Origin: Paulinella micropora
Lineage: Eukaryota; Cercozoa; Imbricatea; Euglyphida; Paulinellidae
Assembly (NCBI GenBank): GCA_019918135.1
Contig: WBZZ01002185.1
Span: 2,501 to 66,500, forward strand
Length of the DNA stretch: 64,000 bases
Direction: 5' to 3'
In this document: piece after piece, positions 11,534-21,001 of the stretch
How the letters are laid out: each line of letters opens with the position of its first letter
Numbering within the stretch: the stretch's first letter is position 1
Translations under genes and position numbers: made by a program
The notes under the pieces: model-generated
Databases searched by the model: none
The model's input: only the letters and a program-made list of their open reading frames with translations
What the model was told of the DNA's origin: nothing

Positions 11534-12019
11534 TCAATTAATTCTTTGTCTTTTATATTTCTCATATTCTTCAATTACATTATATGTTGTTTTTCCTCCT
11601 TCAATTATTTTTCTTGCTCTAATCTCATCATCAACTCCCATTGGTTGATTTTCGGCACGTAGCCAATTCTCAAATAATCGTAATTGTTTTTTCTTGTTCA
11701 GTTCTTTTCTCTTTTCTTCTCTCTTTACCAAATCTATTTTTTCCTTTCTTTCTTTTTCTCCTTTTCGCATTTCAAGCATTTCGTTAATAGCATTTCCTTT
11801 ATTTTCGCACTCTCTTTTTTGCTTTTCCAATTCAATCCTTTCTTTCTCATTCTCGTCAAGTTTGCTTTGTATTATTTCATTTCTTGTTTCGTTTTTCAAT
11901 TTTTGTTTTATTAACTGAGAGTAATGTGTATCTTTTAATTTTTCTAACCACTTATTGTGGTATTCTCTTTCAGTATATTCTCCATCGCTACTATCGTCAT
12001 CACTCATTCTTGTTCGCAC
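11534..12019 (-). CDS. Charged coiled-coil protein, unknown function
   Basis: The protein has 161 residues and I recognise no family. The first 20 residues are acidic and serine-rich. From about residue 35 to 120 it is a very Lys/Glu-rich predicted coiled coil. ATG 12019 is used, and a second ATG four codons later is an equal candidate. It is the last gene at the left end of the virus and is transcribed towards the left inverted repeat. The open frame over its whole length, next to several broken genes, suggests it is intact. Packaging or scaffold roles are possible but not supported by any motif. Confidence 0.6.
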   Translation of the reverse strand: MRTRMSDDDSSDGEYTEREYHNKWLEKLKDTHYSQLIKQKLKNETRNEIIQSKLDENEKERIELEKQKRECENKGNAINEMLEMRKGEKERKEKIDLVKREEKRKELNKKKQLRLFENWLRAENQPMGVDDEIRARKIIEGGKTTYNVIEEYEKYKRQRIN

Positions 12020-12303
12020 TTTGACTGATTAAGACTATTCTGAAAAATGAAAAGTTGGACACTTTCCAGTTTGTCAAAATCTGGCAAGAGGGTAAATTGA
12101 CCTGAGCCTATAGGTGGCTGGTGTAAAAAAAATTTTCGCTTTTCCTTTTTTAAGGCATTTCAAACGAACAGCCGAAATCCAGAAATTCACACAATTGAGT
12201 AAAATGTTTTTTCTCGTGCTTTTTCGTTCTGCGACTTTTTTTTTCTTCAGAATTCCCAAAGTGGCTAAGACAAAAAGACCAAACCCTTGTCTGTTGTGCA
12301 GGT
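12020..12303. other. Intergenic region upstream of the spliced gene
   Basis: These 284 bp have no clear coding content. A pyrimidine tract ending TTCTTCAG (about 12236-12251) and a CAGGTATGG at 12299-12307 look like splice acceptor and donor sites. An extra upstream exon of the neighbouring gene could therefore lie at about 12252-12301. Confidence 0.35.
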
Positions 12304-12823
12304 ATGGCTGACAACGAACCGCGGGAGGAGCCAGAGGAGGCTCAAGGCAAGGTTCCAGAACAGAAGCAACCCGAAGATCCTGAAGTAAGGGCAAGTTTGT
12401 TGTTTCGTTTCTTTTTTTTGCCAATGAAAGGGGGTTTAGGTTTTGGCAGAAGCAGTTGGCGCAATGCGTGTTGGGCTTATTACTGCGGAAAATATTCCCA
12501 AAGAATTAGGTAGGAGGAGGGCGGTCATAGCACGGGAGCCTAATCACGAACGTAATCAACCAATTGAAGGCAAGCAGGATTACTGGGTTGAAATAGATAA
12601 GGAAAATGGTGTAGCCCGTATTTAACAACAACCGAATGAGGGTCTTCCAACAACAAAGTTGAATGCGTACAAATCGCCAATGAGGAAGGATCAGGTGCCC
12701 GAACATTTTGTTGTCCATTTTACCGATGGAAGTTTCAGGCTGTTTAGATTGTGGGATAATATCGGCTCTGTCGCAGATTATTATGGGCTCACCGTAAAGA
12801 CGGCTTACAGGGTTGTGTTTTGA
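12304..12823 (+). pseudogene. Intron-containing gene of unknown function with an in-frame TAA
   Basis: Exon 1 is 12304-12384 (27 codons, acidic, Pro/Glu/Gln-rich). A 55-bp intron (12385-12439) begins GTAAGG and ends TTTAG. Exon 2, 12440-12823, continues in frame with VLAEAVGAMRV and reaches TGA 12821-12823. An in-frame TAA at 12623-12625 interrupts it, but the frame after it stays coding-like (VPEHFVVHFTDGSF, then a possible helix-turn-helix SVADYYGLTVKTAYR). Full length would be about 154 residues. Its GC content is visibly higher than that of the neighbouring viral genes, so it may be host-derived cargo. I do not recognise the family. The intron model rests on frame restoration and splice consensus only. 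Confidence 0.5.
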
Positions 12824-12953
12824 TTAAAGGCGTTCTACCAACGCCACTCTATTAAATTGGCTTCTTTGTCCCGATTAATCAGGTTTCCATGGGACCAAGC
12901 ATTCGTTTTAAACTGGGCGAAGAAGTCAGTTTAATAGTATTTGTTTATTTTCA

Positions 12954-13952
12954 TTAAAGGTCAAGTATTACTTTAGCCTTTCGTTCTCTCTTACTTGTTC
13001 TGATGTTTTCTGGTTCTATTTCTTCTCTCTTTAGCAATTCTTTTGTCTTCTTTTCCTTTATAATTTCTTTTGTTTGCTCCTTCATATCTTTTTCTTCGTC
13101 AATTGGTTTAGTAAAATCAGTTTTCAATAAATCCCTCGGGCTTACTAACTCGTCATTATTTAATATGATTTTGAATCCGGAACGGCCTTTGACTTTATAA
13201 ATAATTTTGCTGAAACTCTTTCCGCCTTTGGAAAATAAATTCCTTTTATTTTCCTTACGAACTCTATCTCCGATATTGAATTCATTAATAAGGTTATCTC
13301 TAGTTATGACTTGCTTGTTTTTATATCTTCTAGCAAAGACGTCCACAGGTCTGGCTTGAATTCCTCTATGAAGTTTGTGGTTATAAGCATTAACCAAGTC
13401 TTGAATATAACTTACCCAGTCAAAATTTCTATTAGTTTCAAATAATAAATCCAACCACCTTCTAATACTCCTTATAACTCTATCAACAACCGCTAAGGCT
13501 CTATGGTCCCCTACTTCAACCACATTGTGCTTAATACCATTTTGAATAAAATAATCACGAGTAGCACCTTTATATTCTCCTCCGCTGTCGGTTGTAATTG
13601 ATTTTGGTTTATAAGGTATAGATTTCAAAGCATAATAAACTTCTTTCGCTGTTTTATTTTTTAATGGAATGATGATTAAATATCTTGAATGACAATCAAT
13701 CCAAACAAGCATCCAAGCATATCCTTTATTTCCTTTCTTATCTTTTATCTTACTCATATCTGCTAAGTCTAAGAAAACTTGATCTAATGGATTATCAACC
13801 CATATAGTATTCCATATTTTCGGGTTCTTTTTCTGGTGGTGTATTTCAAGGGCCTCTTCTTCTTTTGTTCTTTGAATTTCTTCTCCAGTTGGTGTGTCTT
13901 CTAATTGACTATTACGATTTTGATTATTAATAATTGTATGTTTATGGTCCAT
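12954..13952 (-). CDS. Retroviral-type (rve) integrase of the virus
   Basis: The 332-residue protein inserts viral DNA into host DNA through the terminal inverted repeats. The RNase H-like core spans about residues 50-170. The first catalytic Asp is in FLDLADMSK and the second in TTDSGGEY. The third acidic position falls in LAVVDRVIRSIRR, where the usual Glu appears as Asp after 34 residues. The C-terminal third is basic and ends with RTSKRERKAK, as in the DNA-binding tails of Polinton integrases. It is open and full length. It is divergent from the gene at 13988 and shares a 35-bp AT-rich spacer with it. The 6-bp target duplication fits its expected activity. The Asp for Glu change is either a natural variant or a point mutation. 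Confidence 0.9.
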   Translation of the reverse strand: MDHKHTIINNQNRNSQLEDTPTGEEIQRTKEEEALEIHHQKKNPKIWNTIWVDNPLDQVFLDLADMSKIKDKKGNKGYAWMLVWIDCHSRYLIIIPLKNKTAKEVYYALKSIPYKPKSITTDSGGEYKGATRDYFIQNGIKHNVVEVGDHRALAVVDRVIRSIRRWLDLLFETNRNFDWVSYIQDLVNAYNHKLHRGIQARPVDVFARRYKNKQVITRDNLINEFNIGDRVRKENKRNLFSKGGKSFSKIIYKVKGRSGFKIILNNDELVSPRDLLKTDFTKPIDEEKDMKEQTKEIIKEKKTKELLKREEIEPENIRTSKRERKAKVILDL

Positions 13953-13987
13953 TTATACAAAATATAAAAACATTTTTTATATATACA

Positions 13988-14521
13988 ATGCCGACCGTCA
14001 AAGTCTTAAGAAAGGTATTAGGTGAAGAAAAAAGGAGACATTGTCCAAAAATTAGCAAATTAAAAAAGGCTGAATTGCTTAAATTAATGGAACATTATGG
14101 AAAGATGGTTTCAGACAAGAAAAAGTTTAAGAAAACTACGAAACCACCGCCTAAGTTTAGACTAACTGAAAAAAAACAATCCACTATTAAGCCAACCAAT
14201 GACATTTCATTAAGCGGAGATACAGAGAAAGAGATTAAAAAACTAAATGAAGATTTAAGAGACTTTAAAGATGATATTAGTAAAATACCCTTATATAGTA
14301 AATTAAGAAAGGGAACAAAAAATGAAACTCTCTCAGAAATTCAAAAAATTCCAAATAGTTTCATTAAAAGAAGAGATGACCTCGCAAACAGAATTAAAGA
14401 GTTCCAAAAACGAGATGTAAGGTATTTAAAAGTGATTGATTACATGCTTCTTGATGTAACCAAATTCAACAGCAAACTTAGAACTATATTTAGAAATTAT
14501 AGAAAAGATAAATGGGATTAA
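13988..14521 (+). CDS. Basic protein with a SAP-like N-terminus, unknown function
   Basis: The protein has 177 residues from the ATG at 13988, which follows an AT-rich TATATATACA sequence. An upstream in-frame ATG at 13934 lies inside the integrase gene and is less likely. Residues 20-40 (PKISKLKKAELLKLMEHYG) resemble a SAP-type DNA-binding helix pair. The rest is Lys-rich, with a helical C-terminal half. It is divergent from the integrase and its end overlaps the next, convergent gene by 4 bp. DNA binding is an inference from the SAP-like motif and charge. Confidence 0.6.
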   Translation: MPTVKVLRKVLGEEKRRHCPKISKLKKAELLKLMEHYGKMVSDKKKFKKTTKPPPKFRLTEKKQSTIKPTNDISLSGDTEKEIKKLNEDLRDFKDDISKIPLYSKLRKGTKNETLSEIQKIPNSFIKRRDDLANRIKEFQKRDVRYLKVIDYMLLDVTKFNSKLRTIFRNYRKDKWD

Positions 14522-15039
14522 AACTTCAAGAAACATTTTTCAACATCATTATTTTTTTCTTTCTTAGCACCACCAGAAGATTGATTATATACTTTCACAC
14601 TTACACTGCTAGACTGTTTTCCTTTCCCTTTCTTAGGTTTCGGTTCTTCTTCTTCACTACTCTCGCTTTCACTTTCTTCACTCTCTGGCTCAGGCTTCTT
14701 ACTCTTCTTCTTTTCTCTCTTAGTTTCCGCTTTCGCTCTTTTGATTTTCATATTAGCCATCTTTTCCGCAATCAGGTCAGTAAAATCAACCTCATCCTCA
14801 CTATCACTGCTCTGATCTGGTGTCTCATCTTGGTCCTTCTCATTAATGATATCGTTAGCCACATTTTTATTTTCTATCTCTGCTATTTTTTGTTCCATGT
14901 CTTCGTCTTCGCTTTTAACCGCATTTCGGTATTGTTCCAAAACCTTTTTGGCATGTTCCATCTTTCGTTGTTTCGCTTTCGCTTTTATTCCTTCCACAGC
15001 ACTCCCCCAGTTCTTACGACTTGCTTCGGGAGACGGCAT
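14518..15039 (-). CDS. Acidic/basic low-complexity protein, unknown function
   Basis: The protein has 173 residues. The N-terminal 60 are helical and basic (KNWGSAVEGIKAKAKQRKM). The middle is acidic with SSDSEDE, and the C-terminal part alternates KKSKK and SEESESESSEEEE blocks. I recognise no enzyme motif. It is convergent with, and overlaps by 4 bp, the gene at 13988-14521. Its start faces the fibre gene across a 129-bp divergent spacer that holds one copy of a repeated 36-bp sequence (15088-15123). The composition would suit a nucleic-acid-binding or core protein. Confidence 0.6.
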   Translation of the reverse strand: MPSPEASRKNWGSAVEGIKAKAKQRKMEHAKKVLEQYRNAVKSEDEDMEQKIAEIENKNVANDIINEKDQDETPDQSSDSEDEVDFTDLIAEKMANMKIKRAKAETKREKKKSKKPEPESEESESESSEEEEPKPKKGKGKQSSSVSVKVYNQSSGGAKKEKNNDVEKCFLKF

Positions 15040-15087
15040 TTATACTAAGATTAATATATTTTAGTATTTTTAAATAAATAAATAATT

Positions 15088-15123
15088 GATATTTTATTCT
15101 GACTTCGTCATCATAAAACATTG
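15088..15123 (+). repeat. Dispersed intergenic repeat of the virus, copy A
   Basis: These 36 bp beginning GATATTTTATTCTGACTTCG recur at 27335-27370 in the same orientation with three mismatches. Both copies are intergenic. The function is unknown. Confidence 0.7.
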
Positions 15124-15168
15124 CTTCCGATTAATTTTTTCTTAAATTTTTTTGCTTAATATACGAAT

Positions 15169-18100
15169 ATGGCGGGTTCCTCCTTCAAGTCACTACTTGG
15201 CTTGAATGAGTTGGCCGTTGATAGTCTAAACATACTTAACTTAGACCTTACTAATACTAATATCACAGGCTTAAACACAGACAGAGTGCCAGAAGATGAA
15301 AACCCTTTGAACCTCTACTATACTGATTTACGATTCGATACAAGGTTATCTACCAAATCAACTACGGATATCAAAGAAGGAAGCCGTTTATACTACACAG
15401 AGCAACGAGTAAGGGATAATGATGAAGTCAAAGCCTCAACTCAACACAGAAGCAATACTTCCAATCCGCACCAAACCAGTTTATATAATTTGATAGACAC
15501 AAACATATTTGCACAAGCAAGCGGACAATACTTAACTTACAACGATGTAGAAGGCAAATGGAAGAATACTGCCCTTGGTTCAATTGATACACTTTCAGAT
15601 GTAGTCATTACAGCACCAGTGGCGATGAATAGTTATCTAACATATAACTCAATAAACTGGGTAAATAAAACATTTCCGATAAATGTTGATGAAACAGGCA
15701 ACATTAGTATGGGAATGAAGAATATAATAAACGTAAATTTACTAAATGACAAAGGTGTTGATGAATGGATATTTGAGCATAATGATAATAATAATAAGGT
15801 GACAGCATCTGGAAGTATAGACACAAATAGCGATGTGACAATATCAGGCTTTCCAGCAGATAACCAACTGATTATGTATAGCACGGGGCAATGAAGAAAC
15901 ACAACACCACCCTTTCTTAGATTAGACGGCACAGCCAGTATGACGGGGGCACTAAATATGAATGGTTTTGCTATTTCTGGTGCTTCTACATATAATGGAA
16001 TTAATCTCACTAATCTCGCAGTTGATGGTTCGGTGGTCAAACTAACAGGAGACCAAACCATAGGAGGAATAAAAACATTTAGCAGTATAATAAATGCGAG
16101 TGCGGGGATTGATATGAAAAGCCAAAGCATAACAAATGTAAATTTGGTTGATGGTGTGGATGTTTCTACTCTTGACACTTCGGTGGTTAAACTAACAGGA
16201 GACCAAACCATAGCAGGGAATAAAAAATTTACATCAACTTTAGAAGTAAGTGGTTCGTCCAACCCTTCAACTTTTGATGGTATTGGCATAGCCTTTGATA
16301 CAAAAATAGGAATGATTGCAGCACAAAAAACAGCAACAGCGACTTGGTATCCGATACAAATAACGGGTTCGTATGTTGAGTTATATTCAGGTAATACTTT
16401 AATTATAACCGCAACTGGCACTACACTATCTTTGAATAACAACAAAATAACAAACTTAGCCACACCATCAGCAACAACGGACGGAGCAAATAAAAGTTAT
16501 GTGGATACATTAGACGGGCAAAATGTGAAACTAACAGGAAACCAAACCATAGCAGGAATTAAGACATATAGCAGTGGTGTTGAAATAACGGGAAATTCAA
16601 TCAATTCAACAACAAAGGGAACATTTATCGTTTTCAATTCTACCAGTAATATCGGGTCAATTGCTAGTTTGGATATGAAAACTGCAACATATTACAACTT
16701 TGAAATTTCTGCAAAAAAAATAAGTTTTATTATTGACGGGACGATAGTCGGTTGGGTAAATGCTTCGGGGTTAGATTGTAATAGTAGCAAAATAGCCAAC
16801 CTTGGAACTCCGACATTAGCAACGGACGGAGCGACAAAAGGGTATGCGGATACATGGGACGGGCAAAATGTAAAACTAACAACAGACCAAACAATAACAG
16901 GAAGTAAAACATTTAATGGGGCGAGCACTACGATAAAATATCTAACTTTAACGAACAATGCCGATTTTAATAATCAAACTATCACTAATGGTGGAAATAT
17001 AACATATAATGGGGCGAGGATATTAAACCAAAATGGAGGGGACATATTCTTTTCACAGACATCAGGAGATTACCAATATTTCTTATTTACTCTAAATACT
17101 GCTACAAGTGGAACCGCGAATCAACGAGGTTATGTATTTACGAATGTAGCATCTGATGTAAAAGGGGCGGGACTTTATATTTCAAAACTTTTTGATAATA
17201 AAAGTGCTTCATCTGACATTGTCCGTTTTAACAATGCTGGCGGTATGCGGTTTTATGGTGCTTTGGATATGAACTCAAACAATATAACAAATGGCGGAAC
17301 AATAACTGGAACGACAATTACTTCAACCGCGGGTATATCAACGACGACACTAACTGCGAGCGGATTATTAACAGCGACAGGAGGTTCTAGCATAGTTATA
17401 CAAGGAAATACAAATGGTGGTAATACAAGAGGAATATTTTTGTGGGACACTGGCACAAATTATGGTATTTATATGGCATCAAATGGAGGAGGTGCAAATA
17501 CCAGAAGTCTAGCAGGAGGGTCTGCGGTTGCAGGCAACGATTTCACTTCTTTTGCCGTTAGATTTAGGGTAAGTAATGTTTCCACTGATGGTTTTATATG
17601 GGAGAATTCGTCAGAACAATTATTGATGTCATTGAATGGGGCAAACGGGACTTTATGGACGAAAGGATTAATAACGGCTAGTGCGGGTATATCAACAACA
17701 ACATTAACAACGAGCGATAAAATAACAACAGCATCAGGTAAGCCGATAATCATAGGAAACACAACAAAATCATCAAATGGAGCAACGGCGGGTTTAGAAA
17801 TATACGGGACGGCTTCAAATATCGGAGGAGCACACTTACAGGCAGTAATATCCACAGATGCTTATCCAACATTTCAATTATTGAATTGGGCGCACGACAA
17901 TGTCAATTTAAGTTTTGATGCTTATTTTGACGGCACGAACTGGAAATCAAGCCACAGCGGTTCAAACTTTCTAATTCAAAAAGGTGGCAAACTCGCTTTT
18001 TATTATAATTCAGGAACAACGGCGGGAAACAATATATCTTACACTGAGGCGATGGACATCAATACGTCGGGAGATTTAAGCATCACAACAGCATCCAGCG

Positions 18101-18644
18101 GATTTTTAACATTAAGAAAAAGACCAAGTTCTACCTACGACCCACAAATATTTATGAAATCAGGAGGTTATTCAAATTATGGAGTGGTTTGTGCTTCAAC
18201 TGGCATACTTCATGCTTGGACTACTTCAAACTCTTCAGGTGAGCGTCTGGCAGTTATAATTATGTTCCACTTAATGGTGCTTGGACAAACTCATCGGACA
18301 GGAGGCTAAAATCAGATATTAAAACATTAGACTGCGGGGATTGTTGTGAGAAATTAATGAAAATAAATTGTTGTTCATATTATTTGAAATCAGACGAAAA
18401 GAAAGAACAAAAGAACCACGGATTTATTGCGGATGAAGTAAAAAAAATATTTCCTGAATTTGTATCTGAAAGTGGAATAAAAGCGGGCGATGGAGATGGC
18501 TACCTTGAAGGCATAACATATACAAGTTTTATACTGATATTAGTCAGTGCTTTTCAACACATGGTGGAAAAGGTAGTTAATTTAGAAAAAGAAAATAAAA
18601 ATCTTATGAATATACTACAAGAAATTAGAGGAAATGTCAAATAA
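15169..18644 (+). pseudogene. Fibre/spike protein with C-terminal S74 self-cleaving chaperone (one TGA, one frameshift)
   Basis: Full length would be about 1,158 residues. The N-terminal part has LYYTEQRVRDN-type repeats known from phage and algal-virus fibres. The central part carries at least four VKLTGDQTIAGIKTF-type beta-repeat units about 80-100 residues apart. The C-terminus is an intramolecular chaperone of the peptidase S74 (endosialidase) type. It has the NSSDRRLKSDI cleavage motif, HGFIADEVKKIFPE, and a terminal coiled coil. The chaperone trimerises the fibre and then cuts itself off. An in-frame TGA at 15892-15894 and a single-base shift near 18235-18245 break the frame. The same frame continues after the TGA. 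The context (GQ-stop-RNTTPP) suggests a Trp codon was lost. Confidence 0.85.
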
Positions 18645-18983
18645 TACAACCAGACTTCACAGACCACCACCTATTATGGATATGGATGGCGAACTAACTC
18701 CCGAATTAAAGTCTCGTGTTCTTGAAGTAGAACTAAAGACTGAGGAAAAAAAATAGAGCATGAATTGGAAGATAACTGGAATTGTTGTTGTATAAAAAAC
18801 AGACCAACCGACAGCCGACTTATTAAATACTTATTTCAAATGGGTATCATTATCTCCATTATAACCCTTTGTATCGTGAGGCTATCTGAAAAGAACTTAC
18901 CTTGTGAGGTAGCCAACACTTATGTCGGAATTTTGACATTGCTTATCGGTATTTGCCTTCCATCACCTTCTTCAAAGAAGTGA
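18634..18983 (+). pseudogene. Small two-helix membrane protein (frameshift in an A-run)
   Basis: The ATG at 18634 overlaps the end of the fibre gene by 11 bp. The first 40 residues are soluble and Pro-rich. The frame then shifts within an eight-A run at about 18746-18753. The new frame gives a Cys/Trp-rich segment, a hydrophobic helix (FQMGIIISIITLCIVRL), a short loop with Cys and a second helix (YVGILTLLIGI) ending in LPSPSSKK. Two-helix proteins ending in a PSP-K motif occur in Polinton-like and algal viruses, where they are presumed virion membrane or lysis-type proteins. Full length would be about 115 residues. The frameshift could be a sequencing error because it lies in a homopolymer. 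Confidence 0.55.
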
Positions 18984-19226
18984 GCACTCGTATAAATGTG
19001 TCATATACAATCTATTATCACCCGCACACATTAAAGGCAAAGCCTCATCAAAACTACGACACATATTATTTCCGTTATTTATGAAAACACACTTAAACCC
19101 CGTATCTACCCCTTGCTTTATACAATAAGCACAACTCTCATTTTTTTTCTCACTGACCCGCGAGTAAAAGTCGCAGGCAGTCCGACCTAACACAGACCCT
19201 ACAAATATTAATAAAATTTTTATCAT
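18972..19226 (-). CDS. Small secreted cysteine-rich protein, unknown function
   Basis: The 84-residue protein starts at ATG 19226. A longer frame exists, but the internal Met begins a clear hydrophobic signal-like segment (MIKILLIFVGSVLG). The mature part has seven cysteines in about 70 residues, which suggests a disulphide-stabilised extracellular or virion-surface fold. It is convergent with the membrane-protein gene and overlaps its end by 12 bp. It shares an AT-rich divergent spacer with the gene at 19290. The family is not recognised. Confidence 0.55.
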   Translation of the reverse strand: MIKILLIFVGSVLGRTACDFYSRVSEKKNESCAYCIKQGVDTGFKCVFINNGNNMCRSFDEALPLMCAGDNRLYMTHLYECSLL

Positions 19227-19230
19227 CTTA

Positions 19231-19246
19231 TATCTATATTTATATA
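19231..19246 (+). promoter_or_regulatory. Putative late-type promoter motif, copy 1
   Basis: The 16-mer TATCTATATTTATATA occurs identically at 22762-22777 before the minor capsid gene. It contains TCTA in an AT-rich context, the published late-promoter motif of the Cafeteria giant virus and mavirus. It lies 43 bp before the ATG at 19290. Confidence 0.55.
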
Positions 19247-19289
19247 TTTTAACCACAAAGCACGAAGTGGCGAAGCAAGCGTAGTCAGA

Positions 19290-19652
19290 ATGACGGAGCA
19301 CAAATACCAAAAGATTATTTTTCTAAGCAATGATTTTGCTGGAGGAAGCAAAACATTTAATAAAAATATTCAAATGTCATTCACACCCACCAAAATGAAT
19401 GTAAAATTTATCCACTATATGAACGACCAGACCGAAACCAAAACCAGAATTCTTTATATGGACAGAATTGGAATTATTGGAACATTTGCGGACAGCACCA
19501 CAGCAAACATTTCAAATCTCGGTTATAATTTGGGTGTTGTCGGATGGACTGACGGACAATATACATTTAAAGTCCTTGAAACTGACAGCGGAAATATTGA
19601 CACAGGAAATTTAGCGGGAAGAATTGTTGTGTGTTTGGAATTTCTTGCTTAG
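19290..19652 (+). CDS. Small beta-rich virion-type protein, unknown function
   Basis: The protein has 120 residues. It is rich in alternating hydrophobic/polar strands and Gly/Thr, with no signal peptide or catalytic motif. It lies 10 bp before the packaging ATPase and at the start of the plus-strand morphogenesis cluster, so a virion role is likely. It has the same putative late promoter as the minor capsid gene. No family is recognised. Confidence 0.6.
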   Translation: MTEHKYQKIIFLSNDFAGGSKTFNKNIQMSFTPTKMNVKFIHYMNDQTETKTRILYMDRIGIIGTFADSTTANISNLGYNLGVVGWTDGQYTFKVLETDSGNIDTGNLAGRIVVCLEFLA

Positions 19653-19662
19653 AATATACACG

Positions 19663-20483
19663 ATGCTTAAAATAAACAATGTCAAGGTGAAGCCAGTAAA
19701 ACAAGAGGGTGATGGAAATAAAAAAGCAAAAGGTTATAAATTATTTAATGAGCCGTATGCCAATATATTTCTACTTGCCCGTAAGAAGAGCGGGAAAACG
19801 ACAGTACTCTTTGAAATACTGAAACGGACTACAGACAGAAAAACCCGTATTGTCATTATTGCTTCAACGATACACAAGGATTACATTTATAAAGCAATGG
19901 TAAACACTTTAAGAACAGAGGCAACCCGATGGCAATATATACCTTTCTTAAATCAGATGGTGTAAATGTCATTGATTATGAGTTAGACAAACTGAACAGA
20001 CAGGACGAGCAACACGAAGGAGAAGTAAAACAAGACAAAGAAGAAATAGAGAAGCCACAATTTCTTTACTTTGGAAAAGAAGAAAAAAAGAAACAGAGCG
20101 CCGCGGAGGCGAAAGAAAGGCCAAGTAAGTATATTTCTCCAGAGGTTGTTTTTGTTTTCGATGATTTAGGGAGTGGATTAAGAGACAAGTCCGTAAGTGA
20201 TTTGTTAAAAAAGAACAGACACTATAAATCAAAGGTGATTATGTCAAGCCCGTATTTAAACGACCTACGGCCAGAAGCCATTAAGCAGTTAGATTATTTA
20301 TTAATCTTTCCGGGGCAATCTCAGGACAAAATGGAACTCGTGTATAAACACTTAGACCTATCTTTTGACTTTGATTACTTTCTTCAAAAGTATCACGAAG
20401 CAACAAAGGAGAGATTTAATTTTCTTTATGTTTCAAGTGTTGATGATGAGTTACGCAAAAACTTCAACTTCAGATTAAAATAA
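19663..20483 (+). pseudogene. DNA-packaging ATPase, FtsK/HerA (A32) type, frameshifted
   Basis: The ATPase pumps the viral genome into the capsid. The start is ATG 19663. The Walker A loop is ARKKSGKTTVLFEILK near residue 45. Walker B is VFVFDDLGSG at about 20148-20172. After it comes a region with RHYKSKVIMSSPYLNDL, where the sensor of this family lies. The first frame ends at 19965 and the second is open from about 19905 to 20483. The shift therefore lies at about 19905-19925, between the Walker motifs. Joined length would be about 273 residues, close to that of other Polinton-like and virophage ATPases. A hairpin follows the stop by about 30 bp. Confidence 0.85.
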
Positions 20484-20512
20484 TATTTTTAGAATTATTT
20501 TTTATTTTTGCT

Positions 20513-20536
20513 GAAAGATTTTTTTAAAATCTTTCT
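20513..20536 (+). promoter_or_regulatory. Palindrome between ATPase and p103 genes (3'-end hairpin and/or promoter)
   Basis: GAAAGATTTT (20513-20522) and AAAATCTTTC (20526-20535) form a perfect 10-bp stem with a 3-base loop. TCTAATAT follows directly, before ATG 20542. The palindrome and the preceding AT-rich block recur before the major capsid gene (23640-23660). Mimivirus transcripts end at such hairpins, and TCTA is the late promoter motif of related viruses. Confidence 0.6.
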
Positions 20537-20541
20537 AATAT

Positions 20542-20853
20542 ATGCCAGTATCGCCAGTGATAATTTCACAACCATCAGGATATAACATCGGATACAATCC
20601 ATCAATGCCACAGAAGGGAGGAAAAAAGAAAACCAAGAAGAAGGGATGCGGACAAAAGGGAGGAAAGATTAACTGGGCTAAGGTCGGAAAAACCGCCTTG
20701 GCTGTTAATAAATTCCTTCGCGATAATAAGGTAATCTCTAGGACTGCGGGGGCATTGAGTAGTGTTGGGGTGCCTTACGCGGGTAGTGTTAGTGCTACCG
20801 CCGCAAAACTCGGATATGGTAAGCAACGAGGAGGTGCTGTAAAGTTTCGCTGA
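20542..20853 (+). CDS. Small basic glycine-rich virion/core-type protein
   Basis: The protein has 103 residues. A Lys/Gly stretch (GGKKKTKKKGCGQKGG) is followed by a helical segment with KFLRDNKVISRTAGALSS and an alanine/glycine tail ending in RGG. Small basic proteins of this layout are common in the morphogenesis cluster of Polinton-like viruses and adintoviruses and are compared with adenovirus core or membrane-active peptides. It lies between the ATPase and protease genes. The start follows TCTAATAT directly. The core-protein role is an inference from charge and position. Confidence 0.6.
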   Translation: MPVSPVIISQPSGYNIGYNPSMPQKGGKKKTKKKGCGQKGGKINWAKVGKTALAVNKFLRDNKVISRTAGALSSVGVPYAGSVSATAAKLGYGKQRGGAVKFR

Positions 20854-21001
20854 TAGTTATCAACTACACTCTCGTTGCTAACGCAACTCCCGTTTGTTGA
20901 TAACCATCGAAAACAGATTAATTTTTTCCCAAATAAAAAACGATGGTTTAGAATAAGTGAGAGTGCGATAGCACGAAACGCAATTCTAAACTATCTATAC
21001 A
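20854..21001 (+). terminator. Three successive stem-loops in the p103-p260 spacer
   Basis: Three perfect inverted repeats follow each other: GTTATCAAC/GTTGATAAC (20856-20864, 20896-20904), AACCATCG/CGATGGTT (20902-20909, 20941-20948) and TTTAGAAT/ATTCTAAA (20947-20954, 20983-20990). The adjacent arms overlap by two bases. TATCTATA then lies just before the next ATG. This fits hairpin-type transcript ends and a late promoter. Confidence 0.55.

Noticed and set aside
12304..12513. Unspliced 69-codon reading of the gene at 12304
   Set aside because: The segment after codon 27 is low-complexity and Phe-rich, and splicing of a consensus intron gives a longer coding-like frame.
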